Positions 8,531 through 18,333 of a stretch of 64,000 nt of DNA are shown here, in pieces; position 1 is the stretch's first letter, and every line of letters starts with the position of its first letter. The notes under the pieces are model-generated. The model saw only the letters and a list, made by a program, of their open reading frames with translations, was not told where the DNA came from and did no database searches. This stretch comes from Marihabitans asiaticum. Lineage in GTDB: Bacteria; Actinomycetota; Actinomycetes; Actinomycetales; Dermatophilaceae. Where the stretch lies: positions 124,001 to 188,000 of the forward strand of contig NZ_VIUW01000002.1 of NCBI RefSeq assembly GCF_007828725.1, given 5' to 3'. The translations under genes were made by a program, and so were the position numbers.

Positions 8531-11500
8531 GTGGACCCAACCCCAGCCCAGCTGTCCGCCGTCAACCTGCGCCTGGCCCTGCTCGGCCTGCCTACGGTGC
8601 AGGCGGACGCGGCCCCCGATCTCGACCGCGAGCTCCTCGGCCCGCTGCTGGAGCGCCACCGGGAGGTCAGCCGGCATGTGCAGGACCCGCTGGCGCCCGT
8701 CGACCGGCGGATCCAGGACTTCCTCGAGGCCTACCTCGAGGAGATCGACGAGATCCCCCAGCTACCCACCCGTACCCTCGGCCTGGACCAGCCCGGCCTG
8801 GCCCGGGTGCTGTCCCTGCCCGCCGACCGCGACGAGTACGTCTCCGACCAGGTCGAGAGCTACCGGGTCGCCAACGGCGTGCTGCACAACCCCCGCAACG
8901 ACCGTCGCACCACCGCCGGGGTGTTCCACGTCGTCGAGGGTGGCTTGCCGATCCCCGAGGACAAGAAGGCCGTCCCCCGAGAGGCCTTCGCCGGGCTGCT
9001 ACGCCGCGCCTTCGAGGCGCCGCCGGCGCTGATGCGCCTGCCGATCACCTCGACCCAGGAGGAGCAGGCCGAGTGCTTCGTGTCCCTGCTCCTGCGCCCG
9101 CTGGTCGTCGTCGGAGTACCGGGCCAGGTCCAGGAACGCCGGATGGAGACCCGCTTCATCGTCCCCGGCGGGCTCGTGGCAAACCTCGACTTCGTCGAGG
9201 GCATCTTCGGCAACGGCGGCGACCCGCTGCTGCCCGACGGTGATGCCGCGACCGACCCCGACGGCTGGACCGGGACCACCGGCCTGGTCGTCCTCGCCCC
9301 GCACCTGCTCGAGGTCACCAAGCGCGAGCTCGGGCTGCCCCACCGCGACGACGCCAGCGAGCGACAGCTGCGTGACGGCATGTGCTGGCAGGACCCCGAC
9401 GAGCGTTACAACGACGGGTCTGCCTTCAAGGTCTGCGCCCGGGACGAGCGCGGGGTCGTCGTCACCGTCATCGCGGACAACTACTTCGGCTACTGCAAGA
9501 AGGAGGTCAAGACCCAGATCTCCTACTCCGCCAACCTCTTCGGCCTCGCCGAGGAGGAGCACGCCGGGGGCGCGATGGTCTTCCCGAGCTGGGACGAAGG
9601 TCGCGAGTTCGTCAACGCCTACACCGCGCCGAGCGGTGGGTCGACCGCGAGCGTCGCCGACGTCGTGGCCCGCGACCCGCAGCTGTGGTGGGCTGGCGAC
9701 GGGTGGGCCCGCTCGCTCGAGCACGACCACCTCGTCCTCGTCCCGGCCGGGTCCCGCTACCGCATCGAGGACCGCTCAATCACCTGGGAGGGCGAAGGGG
9801 GGAACCCGGGCATCCCCCTTCGGGCCGGCGAGGTCTACCTGGACCCGACGGGTTTCCGGGTCCGCCTGCGCCAGGTGCGCGAGGACCCGGTGCAGTGGAC
9901 CATCGTCGGCACCTCCGGGACATCCACGGTGTGCCACAAGCCGGCCACCGTCTCCGGCGGCGGCAAGTCCGAGATCTCGAAGTCGATCGCCGACGCCATC
10001 AGCCGCGGCTACGCCTACGTCTCGGACATCGACGCCGACCTCGACGCGGCCGCGGACCTCATCGGCCGCGACTACTCCGGGCGGTTCCTCGACCCCACCG
10101 AGAGCGACGACCGTCCGCTGCTGAGTCCCGAGCGCAGCGTCGGGTCGGTGATCAAGCTGCTCACCCCCTCGCCCTCCTTCACCGAGGAGCACAACGACCT
10201 GGCCCGCTCCGTCCCCGCGCACATCCTCGAGCTGGTCGTCGCGGTCAAGCGGGCCTACCGTCCCGAGTGGGGCGACGACTGGCGCTCACACGTGTCCGTC
10301 ACCCGGGTCGACGGCCGTCCGGGCCACCGGCTGCGCATCGACGGCGAGCCGGTGCTCACCGACCTGCTGCGCATCGGTTTCGAGACCGACGGCGCGCCCC
10401 GCCTCTTCAGCCTACGACCCGACTTCGAGCCGTCGGTGAAGCTGCAGACCGAGGACGACATCACCGCCTCGGTGGTCGTGCCGCGTGGTGAACGCTCGGT
10501 CAAGGTGGTGCGCAACTGCGAGGGGTTGCTCTTCCAACGCCCGGACGACGCGGTGGTCCCCGGCTACGACACCCTCGCCGAGTCCGACATAGCCCGCCCG
10601 GGCAGCTTCTTGTCCAACTTCGAGCCGCTGCGGCGCAAGGACGTCGCCTCCCTGGTCGAGGACGCGGTTGGTCTGAGCGAGTACACCGCGCCGATGCGCG
10701 AGCTGATGCAGCGCTTCGCCGCCGGCGAGAGCGGCGCAGACTACGCCGTCTGCTCGTCCCACCCCCGGATCGTCGATGGTCGCCGGTCGAAGAACCCCCG
10801 CTACCTCCAGCTGCGCCCAGACCTCGCCGACCCGCGAAGCACGGCTGACTCGCTCACGGCTGCCCGGTTGGCCTCGGGGATGCCTCTTGACCAGCCGCTA
10901 CCGATGGTCGTCGACGCCGTCGTCGCCGGACGGCGGAACAACCCGCCCGGTGACGGGGTGCCTGCGCTGTGCGCCTACAGCCCGCTGCACCACCTGCCCC
11001 TGCCCGAGCTGCTCATGGAGTACATCTCCTCCATGACCGGCAAGTCCCCGTCGACGACCGGTGCCGGCAGCGAGGGCGCGATGACCAAGGGCCCCTTCAA
11101 CGCGCTGCCGAAGACCTACGACCTCGACGCGGCCTTCCTCTCCTACGCCCTGTGCGAGCACGACGGCTGGGTGTCCGGCGCCGGGCACGTCGGGCCCCGG
11201 GTCGAGGTCGCGCACGACATCAGCCTGCTTGTGCCCGAGGTCTTCGCGCGGATGACACCCGCTGAGCGCGACGCCGAGGCGCTGCTCGAGGCAGGGCACC
11301 TCGAGCCGGTGCCGGACCTGACCGCGGCCGGGCGCACCGTGCACGGCAGCCGACTGGGCTACCGGATCACCGAGAGCTTCGCGCGCACCTTCCTCGGCCG
11401 GATCTTCATGCACCCGCAGACCGTCTTCACCGCCGAGATGCTGCGCCCCGAGATGCAGGACGAGCAGGTCTTCGCCGACTCGATCGAGGTGATGACCACG

Positions 11501-11794
11501 ACGCACCAGCGGGTGGCCCAGGGGTATCGGGCCGACGGGACGATCGACAGCGCTTGCCCGCCGGTCCGCGCTCTGCTCGAGATCATGGCCGACGGGCGCT
11601 CCCGGGAGGGATGGACGCTCTCGGATCCAGAGTTCCGTGACACGTTCACCCGGCAGGCGGTCCTGGGCAGCGAGTGGTACGCGCAGCGTCTGGAGGCCTC
11701 TGCCCAGGTGCTCGCCGGTCTCGGGTCGACGGTGACCGCCGAGGAGCTCGTCGGCACGATCGGGCGTACCACGGCCATCCCGGCTCAGCGATGA
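8531..11794 (+). CDS. Probable PPi-type phosphoenolpyruvate carboxykinase
   Basis: A very large single-domain-looking protein of 1087 residues. Its length and the motif run DNYFGYCKKEVKTQIS then ANLFGLAEEEHAGG (near residues 315-350) agree with my memory of the PPi-dependent PEP carboxykinases of Entamoeba and Propionibacterium. Those enzymes use pyrophosphate rather than ATP or GTP to interconvert oxaloacetate and PEP. A glycine-rich VSGGGKSEISKS near residue 472 may replace the phosphate loop of ordinary PEPCKs; the usual GTP-PEPCK SACGKT box is absent. There are no membrane segments or signal peptide. The start is GTG at 8531, preceded by AGGGTG. The assignment is from family memory, not from a search. 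Confidence 0.65.
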   Translation: MDPTPAQLSAVNLRLALLGLPTVQADAAPDLDRELLGPLLERHREVSRHVQDPLAPVDRRIQDFLEAYLEEIDEIPQLPTRTLGLDQPGLARVLSLPADRDEYVSDQVESYRVANGVLHNPRNDRRTTAGVFHVVEGGLPIPEDKKAVPREAFAGLLRRAFEAPPALMRLPITSTQEEQAECFVSLLLRPLVVVGVPGQVQERRMETRFIVPGGLVANLDFVEGIFGNGGDPLLPDGDAATDPDGWTGTTGLVVLAPHLLEVTKRELGLPHRDDASERQLRDGMCWQDPDERYNDGSAFKVCARDERGVVVTVIADNYFGYCKKEVKTQISYSANLFGLAEEEHAGGAMVFPSWDEGREFVNAYTAPSGGSTASVADVVARDPQLWWAGDGWARSLEHDHLVLVPAGSRYRIEDRSITWEGEGGNPGIPLRAGEVYLDPTGFRVRLRQVREDPVQWTIVGTSGTSTVCHKPATVSGGGKSEISKSIADAISRGYAYVSDIDADLDAAADLIGRDYSGRFLDPTESDDRPLLSPERSVGSVIKLLTPSPSFTEEHNDLARSVPAHILELVVAVKRAYRPEWGDDWRSHVSVTRVDGRPGHRLRIDGEPVLTDLLRIGFETDGAPRLFSLRPDFEPSVKLQTEDDITASVVVPRGERSVKVVRNCEGLLFQRPDDAVVPGYDTLAESDIARPGSFLSNFEPLRRKDVASLVEDAVGLSEYTAPMRELMQRFAAGESGADYAVCSSHPRIVDGRRSKNPRYLQLRPDLADPRSTADSLTAARLASGMPLDQPLPMVVDAVVAGRRNNPPGDGVPALCAYSPLHHLPLPELLMEYISSMTGKSPSTTGAGSEGAMTKGPFNALPKTYDLDAAFLSYALCEHDGWVSGAGHVGPRVEVAHDISLLVPEVFARMTPAERDAEALLEAGHLEPVPDLTAAGRTVHGSRLGYRITESFARTFLGRIFMHPQTVFTAEMLRPEMQDEQVFADSIEVMTTTHQRVAQGYRADGTIDSACPPVRALLEIMADGRSREGWTLSDPEFRDTFTRQAVLGSEWYAQRLEASAQVLAGLGSTVTAEELVGTIGRTTAIPAQR

Positions 11795-11801
11795 TGGGGC
11801 C

Positions 11802-12074
11802 ATGAGCACCGCCGAGCTGTCCACCGGCGTCGTCCACGAGCTGCCCGACGACCTCGCCACCGCCCTGCGCGACCACGACGCCGCCCGCGCCGCGTGGGAG
11901 GACATCACGCCGCTGGCGCGCAATGAGTTCATCTGCTGGGTCGAGGACGCCAAGCAGGACCAGACCCGCGCCCGCCGCATCCGGCGCACCGTCGAGGAGC
12001 TCGGCGAGGAGGGCAAGCGCCGGCCGTGCTGCTGGCCCGGGTGCAGCCACCGGAAGCGGACCGGCCGGGCCTGA
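11802..12074 (+). CDS. YdeI/OmpD-associated (OmdA-like) protein
   Basis: A 90-residue protein with the PF13376-like C-terminal pattern [15 protein letters not shown], then [12 protein letters not shown], ending in a Cys-rich [12 protein letters not shown] tail. Relatives are grouped as bacteriocin-protection or OmpD-associated proteins, but their biochemical role is unclear. It starts 7 bases after the PEPCK-like gene and is followed closely by the uracil-DNA glycosylase gene, so the three may share a transcript. The closely spaced cysteines could bind metal; this is inference. Confidence 0.7.
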   Translation: MSTAELSTGVVHELPDDLATALRDHDAARAAWEDITPLARNEFICWVEDAKQDQTRARRIRRTVEELGEEGKRRPCCWPGCSHRKRTGRA

Positions 12075-12091
12075 CGTCCCCGACGCGCTCG

Positions 12092-12916
12092 ATGACGCTG
12101 CTGCCCCACCCGGTGACGGGTCACCCCTTCGCCTCTCCGGTCCCGCCCGGAGAAGGTTGGCCCGACGACCCGGCTACCGCTACCACCCGGGTCGCCCGGA
12201 CCGCCGCCGGCGTGCGCCGACTCGCCGCGACGGACGACCCGGCCACCCTCGCCGCACGGATCTCGGTGTGCCACGCCTGCCCCCGCCTGGTCGCCTGGCG
12301 TGAGGAGGTCGCCGCGACCAAGCGCGCCGCCTACGCCGACCAGCCGTACTGGGGCCGCCCGGTGCCGGCGCTCGGGCCACCAGACGCACCGGTGCTGATC
12401 GTCGGGCTCGCCCCCGCCGCCCACGGCGCCAACCGCACGGGCCGCAACTTCACCGGCGACCGGAGCGGAGACTGGCTCTACGCCGCTCTGCACCGCGCCG
12501 GCTACGCCAGCCAGCCCGACTCGACCCACGCCGGCGACGGCCTGACGCTGCACGGCGCCCGGATCGTCGCCCCCGTGCGCTGCGCTCCCCCGCAGAACCA
12601 GCCAACCACCGAGGAGAAGGCGACCTGCGCGCCGTGGTTCAGCGCCGACCTGGCGATCTCCGAGCCGCACGTCACCGCGATCCTCACCCTCGGCTCGATC
12701 GGGTGGGACGCCACGATCGCCGGTGCCCGCGCGGCCGGCTGGCAGATCCCGCGGCCCAAGCCACGCTTCGGCCACGGCGCCCGCGCCACCCTGAACACCG
12801 CCACCGGCCGCGAGGTCACCCTCGTCGGCAGCTATCACGTCAGCCAGCAGAACACCTTCACCGGCCGGCTGACCCAGGCCATGCTCGACGACGTCATCGC
12901 CTCTCTGGAAGGGTGA
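12092..12916 (+). CDS. Family 5 (UdgB-type) uracil-DNA glycosylase
   Basis: A 274-residue iron-sulfur uracil-DNA glycosylase that removes uracil and other deaminated bases. Motif 1, [16 protein letters not shown], is the UdgB-type active site, and [14 protein letters not shown] is motif 2. Cysteines in CHACPRL (about residue 60), CAPP and CAPW fit the four [4Fe-4S] ligands. I start at ATG 12092, because the longer in-frame version from 12026 overlaps the preceding gene and adds a proline-rich tail not typical of the family. The quinone oxidoreductase gene begins 4 bases after its stop. Confidence 0.9.
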   Translation: MTLLPHPVTGHPFASPVPPGEGWPDDPATATTRVARTAAGVRRLAATDDPATLAARISVCHACPRLVAWREEVAATKRAAYADQPYWGRPVPALGPPDAPVLIVGLAPAAHGANRTGRNFTGDRSGDWLYAALHRAGYASQPDSTHAGDGLTLHGARIVAPVRCAPPQNQPTTEEKATCAPWFSADLAISEPHVTAILTLGSIGWDATIAGARAAGWQIPRPKPRFGHGARATLNTATGREVTLVGSYHVSQQNTFTGRLTQAMLDDVIASLEG

Positions 12917-12920
12917 GGTC

Positions 12921-13919
12921 ATGGCTGACATCACCGCACTGGTCGCCCGCTCCCACGGCGGGGGCGAGGTCCTCGCCCTGGAGTCCCGGCCCGAGCCCAC
13001 GCCCGGTCCCGGCGAGCTGGCGGTCGAGGTGGCCGCGGTCGGGGTGAACTTCATCGACGTCTACCAGCGCGAAGGGGTGTACCCCACCGAGCCTCCCTTC
13101 GTCCTCGGCAACGAGGGCGCGGGCGTCGTGCGGTCGGTCGGCGAGGGGGTGTCCGGGTACGCCCCCGGCGACCGGGTCGCCTGGGCCTTTACCCTGGGAT
13201 CCGCCGCCGAGGTGGCGCTGATCCCCGCCGACCAGGCCGTGCGCGTGCCGGACAAGGTCGACCTCGAGACCGCGGCGGCGATCATGCTGCAGGGCCTGAC
13301 GGCGCACTTCCTGACCCGGTCGACCCACCCGGTCCAGGACGGCACCGTGGCGCTGGTGCACGCTGCCGCCGGCGGTGTTGGCCGCCTGCTCGTGCAGCTC
13401 ATCACCCACCACGGCGGCCGCGTCATCGCGACGGCCGGCTCGCAGGAGAAGTGCCGGATCGCCACCGACCTCGGCGCCGTCGAGACGATCGATTACACGA
13501 ACCTGGGCAGCGAGGAGCTGAGCTCCCGGGTCCGTGCCGCGGCGCACCGGCTGGGCCACGACGCCGGCGTCGACGTCGTCTACGACGGGGTGGGCCGGGC
13601 CACCTTCGACGCCTCGTTGGCCTCGCTCCGCCCCCGCGGGCTCATGGTCCTCTTCGGGGGTGCGAGCGGGCAGGTCGACCCCTTCGACATCCAGCGCCTC
13701 AACTCCGGCGGCTCTCTCTACCTGACCCGCCCCTCGCTCGGGCACCACATCGCCACGACCGAGGAGCTGCACGGCCGCGCCAACGACGTCCTGGGCTGGG
13801 TCGCCGACGGCACCCTGACGGTCCACGTCGGTGGGCGGTACCCGTGGTCCGAGGCTGCCGACGCGTACGCGGACCTCGAGGGTCGGCGCACGACGGGCAA
13901 GCTCGTGCTCGTGCCCTGA
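12921..13919 (+). CDS. NADPH:quinone oxidoreductase (zinc-independent MDR)
   Basis: A 332-residue medium-chain dehydrogenase/reductase. GVNFIDVYQREGVYP, then LGNEGAGVV, then the Rossmann motif AAAGGVGRLLVQL around residue 150 match QOR-type quinone reductases. The structural zinc cysteines of alcohol dehydrogenases are absent, as expected for this subgroup. The family reduces quinones or enones with NADPH; the physiological substrate is unknown. It is co-directional and 4 bases behind the uracil-DNA glycosylase gene. Confidence 0.88.
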   Translation: MADITALVARSHGGGEVLALESRPEPTPGPGELAVEVAAVGVNFIDVYQREGVYPTEPPFVLGNEGAGVVRSVGEGVSGYAPGDRVAWAFTLGSAAEVALIPADQAVRVPDKVDLETAAAIMLQGLTAHFLTRSTHPVQDGTVALVHAAAGGVGRLLVQLITHHGGRVIATAGSQEKCRIATDLGAVETIDYTNLGSEELSSRVRAAAHRLGHDAGVDVVYDGVGRATFDASLASLRPRGLMVLFGGASGQVDPFDIQRLNSGGSLYLTRPSLGHHIATTEELHGRANDVLGWVADGTLTVHVGGRYPWSEAADAYADLEGRRTTGKLVLVP

Positions 13920-13939
13920 CTCCCCCGGCAGCCCGGGTG

Positions 13940-15121
<1,182 letters not shown>

Positions 15122-15189
15122 CGGGTCGAGGCTAGCGGCGACCGGCTCCGCAGGGCCGAGTCAGGCTCGGCCCGTCGGCACCGGCCCGG

Positions 15190-15528
15190 TCACCAGAGGA
15201 AGGCGATGGCGGCGTTGACGACCGTCAGGCCGGCCGCTGCGTACGCCAGCGCGCTGCCGTCCTGCCCCCGCTTGTACCGGGCGTTGCTGATCTCGGCCAG
15301 CGCGACCACCCCGAGCGCGACGAGCAGCTTGACCGCGATCTTGCCGTGGTTGAGGCTCGCGCCGTCCATCTCGAGCACCGCCACGAGGCCGAGCCCGACG
15401 AGCAGCTGGACCCGGGCGGCCCAGGCCAGCACCTGCCGCCCGGTGGGCTGCGGGATGACTGCACCGGCGACGATGGCGATCATCGCGATCATGTGCAGGA
15501 TGTAGAGGACCGTGTGCAGGGCGGACAT
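15190..15528 (-). CDS. Small four-helix membrane protein of unknown function
   Basis: This 112-residue protein shows four hydrophobic segments (about residues 5-24, 38-54, 66-82 and 93-112) with short polar loops, and no catalytic motif I recognise. Similar small integral membrane proteins are common hypothetical genes in actinobacteria. A TACCCT -10 box at 15537-15542 lies 8 bases before the ATG and suggests a leaderless message. Confidence 0.75.
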   Translation of the reverse strand: MSALHTVLYILHMIAMIAIVAGAVIPQPTGRQVLAWAARVQLLVGLGLVAVLEMDGASLNHGKIAVKLLVALGVVALAEISNARYKRGQDGSALAYAAAGLTVVNAAIAFLW

Positions 15529-15549
15529 AGTGCCCCAGGGTACGTGGCG

Positions 15550-16224
15550 TCACCCGAGGACGATCGGCCAGGCCTGCCTGAGCATCCAGGTCGAGGGCTC
15601 CGGCGCTCGCGGCGAGATCGTCACCCACTGCGCCGACCCGGTCGACCCCTTGGACTCGAGCACCCTGGCCGGCGTCGGCTCGGGACAGCTCGCCCGGTAG
15701 ATCAGCCGCAGCGCGTGGAAGTCCTCGACCTCCCCGCGCGGCGACTCCCCCACCCAGTGGTCGCTCTGCACCATCGCCAGCTCGGCGACCTCGACGTGCT
15801 GAGCGGTCTCCTCCTCGACCTCCCGCAGCACGGCCTCGACCGGTGACTCGCCGGCATCGATCCCGCCGCCGGGCAGCATCCAGCGTCCCGCCGCGCTCCG
15901 CACCCGCTCGGAGAGCCGGGTGAGCAGCACCTGATCGTCGGCGACGACGACGGCGTACGCCGCCGGGCGCTGCACCCGCCGGGCGGCGCCGGGAGTCTGG
16001 TCCTCGACCCTCGGCTCCGTGACGGCGAAGGGGGTGGTGCCGGCCACCCCTTCGCCTGACGACTCGTAGTCCAGGACGAGGTCCGAACCGACCAGCCGGG
16101 CGGCGAGCGGCCGCGCGCCCGGGTGACCGAGATGGGCGCACAGCAGCTGCGGGTCGGCGCCATGCGGTAGCGCCTGCGCCGCCACGACCTCGCCCGACCG
16201 CACGATCTCGACCCGTACGCTCAC
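15550..16224 (-). CDS. Nudix hydrolase with an N-terminal extension
   Basis: A 224-residue protein. The complete Nudix box starts at GGGIDAGES and ends at REVEEETA, in the second half of the protein; it binds Mg2+ and hydrolyses a nucleoside diphosphate linked to another group. About 90 residues precede the Nudix fold and look like a separate small domain; substrate is unknown. I start it at GTG 16224 because this overlaps the stop of the upstream glycosyltransferase by four bases (GTGA), indicating translational coupling. Codons near 16026-16054 contain an inverted pair of the CGAAGGGG octamer, read as part of GEGVAGTTPFAV. Confidence 0.82.
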   Translation of the reverse strand: MSVRVEIVRSGEVVAAQALPHGADPQLLCAHLGHPGARPLAARLVGSDLVLDYESSGEGVAGTTPFAVTEPRVEDQTPGAARRVQRPAAYAVVVADDQVLLTRLSERVRSAAGRWMLPGGGIDAGESPVEAVLREVEEETAQHVEVAELAMVQSDHWVGESPRGEVEDFHALRLIYRASCPEPTPARVLESKGSTGSAQWVTISPRAPEPSTWMLRQAWPIVLG

Positions 16225-17396
16225 GCGCCCGCCCTCCGGTACTCCGCCAGCACCTGCTCGAGGACTCGTGGCCAGGTCTGGGCTGGCGGCACGGCACGGT
16301 TGTGGGTGGCAAGCGTGGCCCGGAGCCTGGCGTCGTCGACCAACCGGCGGATGCCGAGCGCCAGGTCGCGGTCGTCGACGCACAGCAGACCGGACACGCC
16401 GTCCTCGACGATGTCGGCGACCCCCGAGCCGGCCATCGCGACGACCGGCAGCCCGGCGGCCCGCGCCTCGAGCACGGCGATGCCGAACGCCTCGAGGACG
16501 GTCGGGGCGACGAAGCCGTCGGCCTGCGCGTACTCGTCGAGCAGGCGCGAGCGGTCGACCCGACCCAGGAGGCGCACCGACCCGCCGAGGCCGAGCTCGT
16601 CGACTCGCCGATGGAGCTGGGCCCGCTGCGGCCCGTCACCGATGATCACCAGCTCTGCGCGCCCGGCCACCCCCGCCTCGGCGAAGGCCTCGACGAGCTC
16701 GACCGGCCGCTTGCGCCGCGCCAGCCGCATCGTCGACACCAGCCGCACCCCCTCCCCCTCCCCCTTCGCCCCGACTCCTTCATCGCCGGCTACGGCGCAG
16801 TAGTGGTCGTGATCACGACCACTACTGCGTGGTAGGTGGGGGTTACGAGGACGCCACGCATCGAGGTCGATCGCATTGGGCAGCACGGCGACCTCGGTGC
16901 CTGGCGGGGCCGCCCGACGCACCTGCGCCGCCGCCATCCGCGACACCGCGGACAGCACCGCACCCCGCTGCACCCAGCGGCGCAGCGCACCGCTGACCCG
17001 ATACCCGACGCCGGCCCGGTCGAGCACGCAGTGCCAGGTCAGCGCGGTCGGCAGGCCGAGCCCGGTCGCGATCCGCGCCGCGTCCCAGGCGAACGGGCTG
17101 ACCACGCCCAGGTGCACGTGCACGACGTCGAAGCCACCCGCCTGGAGCCGTCGGCGCACCTCAGGGACGGCGAAGGGGTTGACCGGCAGCCGCAGCAAGG
17201 GCTCGGCGAGCCGGTGCACCACGACCTGCCCGAGCCGCTCGACGTCGCCGCGGGACTCCCCCTTCGGCCCCGTGGTTGCGGTGAGGACCTCGACCTGGTG
17301 ACCTGCGCCGACGAGCTGCCCCGCGAGGTCGGCCACCTGCGACTCGATGCCGCCGACCCGCGGCGGGTAGCAGTCGGACACCAGGGCGATCTTCAC
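16221..17396 (-). CDS. GT4 family glycosyltransferase carrying an in-frame palindrome insertion
   Basis: A 391-residue GT-B fold retaining glycosyltransferase. The N-terminal half starts MKIALVSDCYPPRVGGIE, the usual acceptor-domain opening; the C-terminal half holds RLARRKRPVELVEAF and the sugar-nucleotide region (FVAPTVLEAFGIAVLEA) with the EX7E glutamates. Between DLDAWRP and VRLVSTMRL there are about 25 extra residues compared with ordinary members. The segment LPRSSGRDHDHYCAVAG is encoded by the 48-bp palindrome at 16789-16836. The insertion keeps the frame, so the protein may still be active with an added linker loop. Substrate is unknown; PimB-like mannosyltransferases are possible relatives. 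Confidence 0.85.
   Translation of the reverse strand: MKIALVSDCYPPRVGGIESQVADLAGQLVGAGHQVEVLTATTGPKGESRGDVERLGQVVVHRLAEPLLRLPVNPFAVPEVRRRLQAGGFDVVHVHLGVVSPFAWDAARIATGLGLPTALTWHCVLDRAGVGYRVSGALRRWVQRGAVLSAVSRMAAAQVRRAAPPGTEVAVLPNAIDLDAWRPRNPHLPRSSGRDHDHYCAVAGDEGVGAKGEGEGVRLVSTMRLARRKRPVELVEAFAEAGVAGRAELVIIGDGPQRAQLHRRVDELGLGGSVRLLGRVDRSRLLDEYAQADGFVAPTVLEAFGIAVLEARAAGLPVVAMAGSGVADIVEDGVSGLLCVDDRDLALGIRRLVDDARLRATLATHNRAVPPAQTWPRVLEQVLAEYRRAGA
16789..16836. repeat. 48-bp palindromic repeat, copy B (inside a glycosyltransferase gene)
   Basis: The central 34 bases (16796-16829) form a perfect palindrome centred on TGATCA, with nearly symmetrical flanks. It is identical to copy A (8378-8425) at 41 of 48 positions. 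Its length is a multiple of three, and in the reading frame of the host gene it contains no stop codon on the minus strand. Confidence 0.85.
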
Positions 17397-17419
17397 GGGT
17401 GCCAGGGTGCCACGCCGGT

Positions 17420-18265
17420 CTAGAGCTGCGGCTGCAGACGCCTGGACTCCAGGCGCAGTACCTGGGCAAGCCTCTCAATGTCCGTGGTGACTCGCTCAGT
17501 CGGTCCCATCACCGACATCGCCGCCACCGCCATCCCAGCGATGTTGAGGATCGGCACTGCAACAGTGGCCAGGTCGTCGACGGACTCGCTCACCGACCTG
17601 GCGAAGCCGTTGCGTCGCACGAAGGTAAGCTCACGCTCCCAGTCTGCGGACGACCGCACCGTTCGGCTGACGCGGGGGGGAAACCCGGCGACTCGACGGG
17701 CCTCGCCAAAGCAGGGGTTGAACGCCGCGATAGCCTTCCCTGAGCTCGTCGTGTGTGCTGGCAATCGTCGACCTAGGTGCTCGACGAGGTGCCCGAGGCC
17801 AGGCTGCTCCAGACGCTCGACAAAGACGACGTCGCCACCCTCCGGCACCGAGAGGTTCACAATCAGCCCGGTGGCCGCCTGCACCGCGTACATGAGGGGC
17901 AGTGCTGAGTAGCGCAGCTGATGGCGTCCTTGAGCCAGCTGTCCGAGCTCGTAGATATGCATACCCAACCGGTACTGGCTCGATCCCTCGACGTGCTCGG
18001 TATAACCCCGGTCTACGAGAACCGAAAGCATGCGATGGGCAGTGCTCTTAGCCACCCCGATCTTCGTGGCGACGTCTGTCACGCCTAACTGCTCGTCAGT
18101 GGCGAAGCACTCGAGCACGTCGAGCGCGATGCGCACAGACCGCAGGGCGTCAGTCTGCGGCGCAGAGCGTCGGGGGGTGCTCGCGACGCGCGGCACTCGA
18201 GGGCCGACAGCCCTCGATGCCTGTTCGATGGGATCCGAACGGCCTGCTCCGGATTGAGTTCTCAT
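17420..18265 (-). CDS. IclR family transcriptional regulator
   Basis: A 281-residue regulator. After a polar 38-residue N-terminal tail lies the winged helix-turn-helix (about residues 40-100; GVTDVATKIGVAKSTAHRML is the recognition region), then an IclR-type effector domain with TSSGKAIAAF and an MSVMGPTERV end. IclR proteins usually control neighbouring catabolic or transport genes in response to small organic acids. It lies downstream of and co-directional with the ABC importer genes, its likely target. Base composition is lower in GC than the flanking genes, suggesting the block was acquired together. Confidence 0.9.
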   Translation of the reverse strand: MRTQSGAGRSDPIEQASRAVGPRVPRVASTPRRSAPQTDALRSVRIALDVLECFATDEQLGVTDVATKIGVAKSTAHRMLSVLVDRGYTEHVEGSSQYRLGMHIYELGQLAQGRHQLRYSALPLMYAVQAATGLIVNLSVPEGGDVVFVERLEQPGLGHLVEHLGRRLPAHTTSSGKAIAAFNPCFGEARRVAGFPPRVSRTVRSSADWERELTFVRRNGFARSVSESVDDLATVAVPILNIAGMAVAAMSVMGPTERVTTDIERLAQVLRLESRRLQPQL

Positions 18266-18309
18266 CCTCTAGACCTCGGCCTGACCGCTCGGAGGGGTCA
18301 TCGTGCACC

Positions 18310-18330
18310 GACCCCGCCCGAATGCGGGTC
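18310..18330 (-). terminator. Weak hairpin after the substrate-binding protein gene
   Basis: GACCCGC and GCGGGGTC on the minus strand can form a short GC-rich stem with one bulge, just after the binding-protein stop codon and before the IclR gene. It may attenuate rather than end transcription into the regulator gene. Confidence 0.3.
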
Positions 18331-18333
18331 TGA

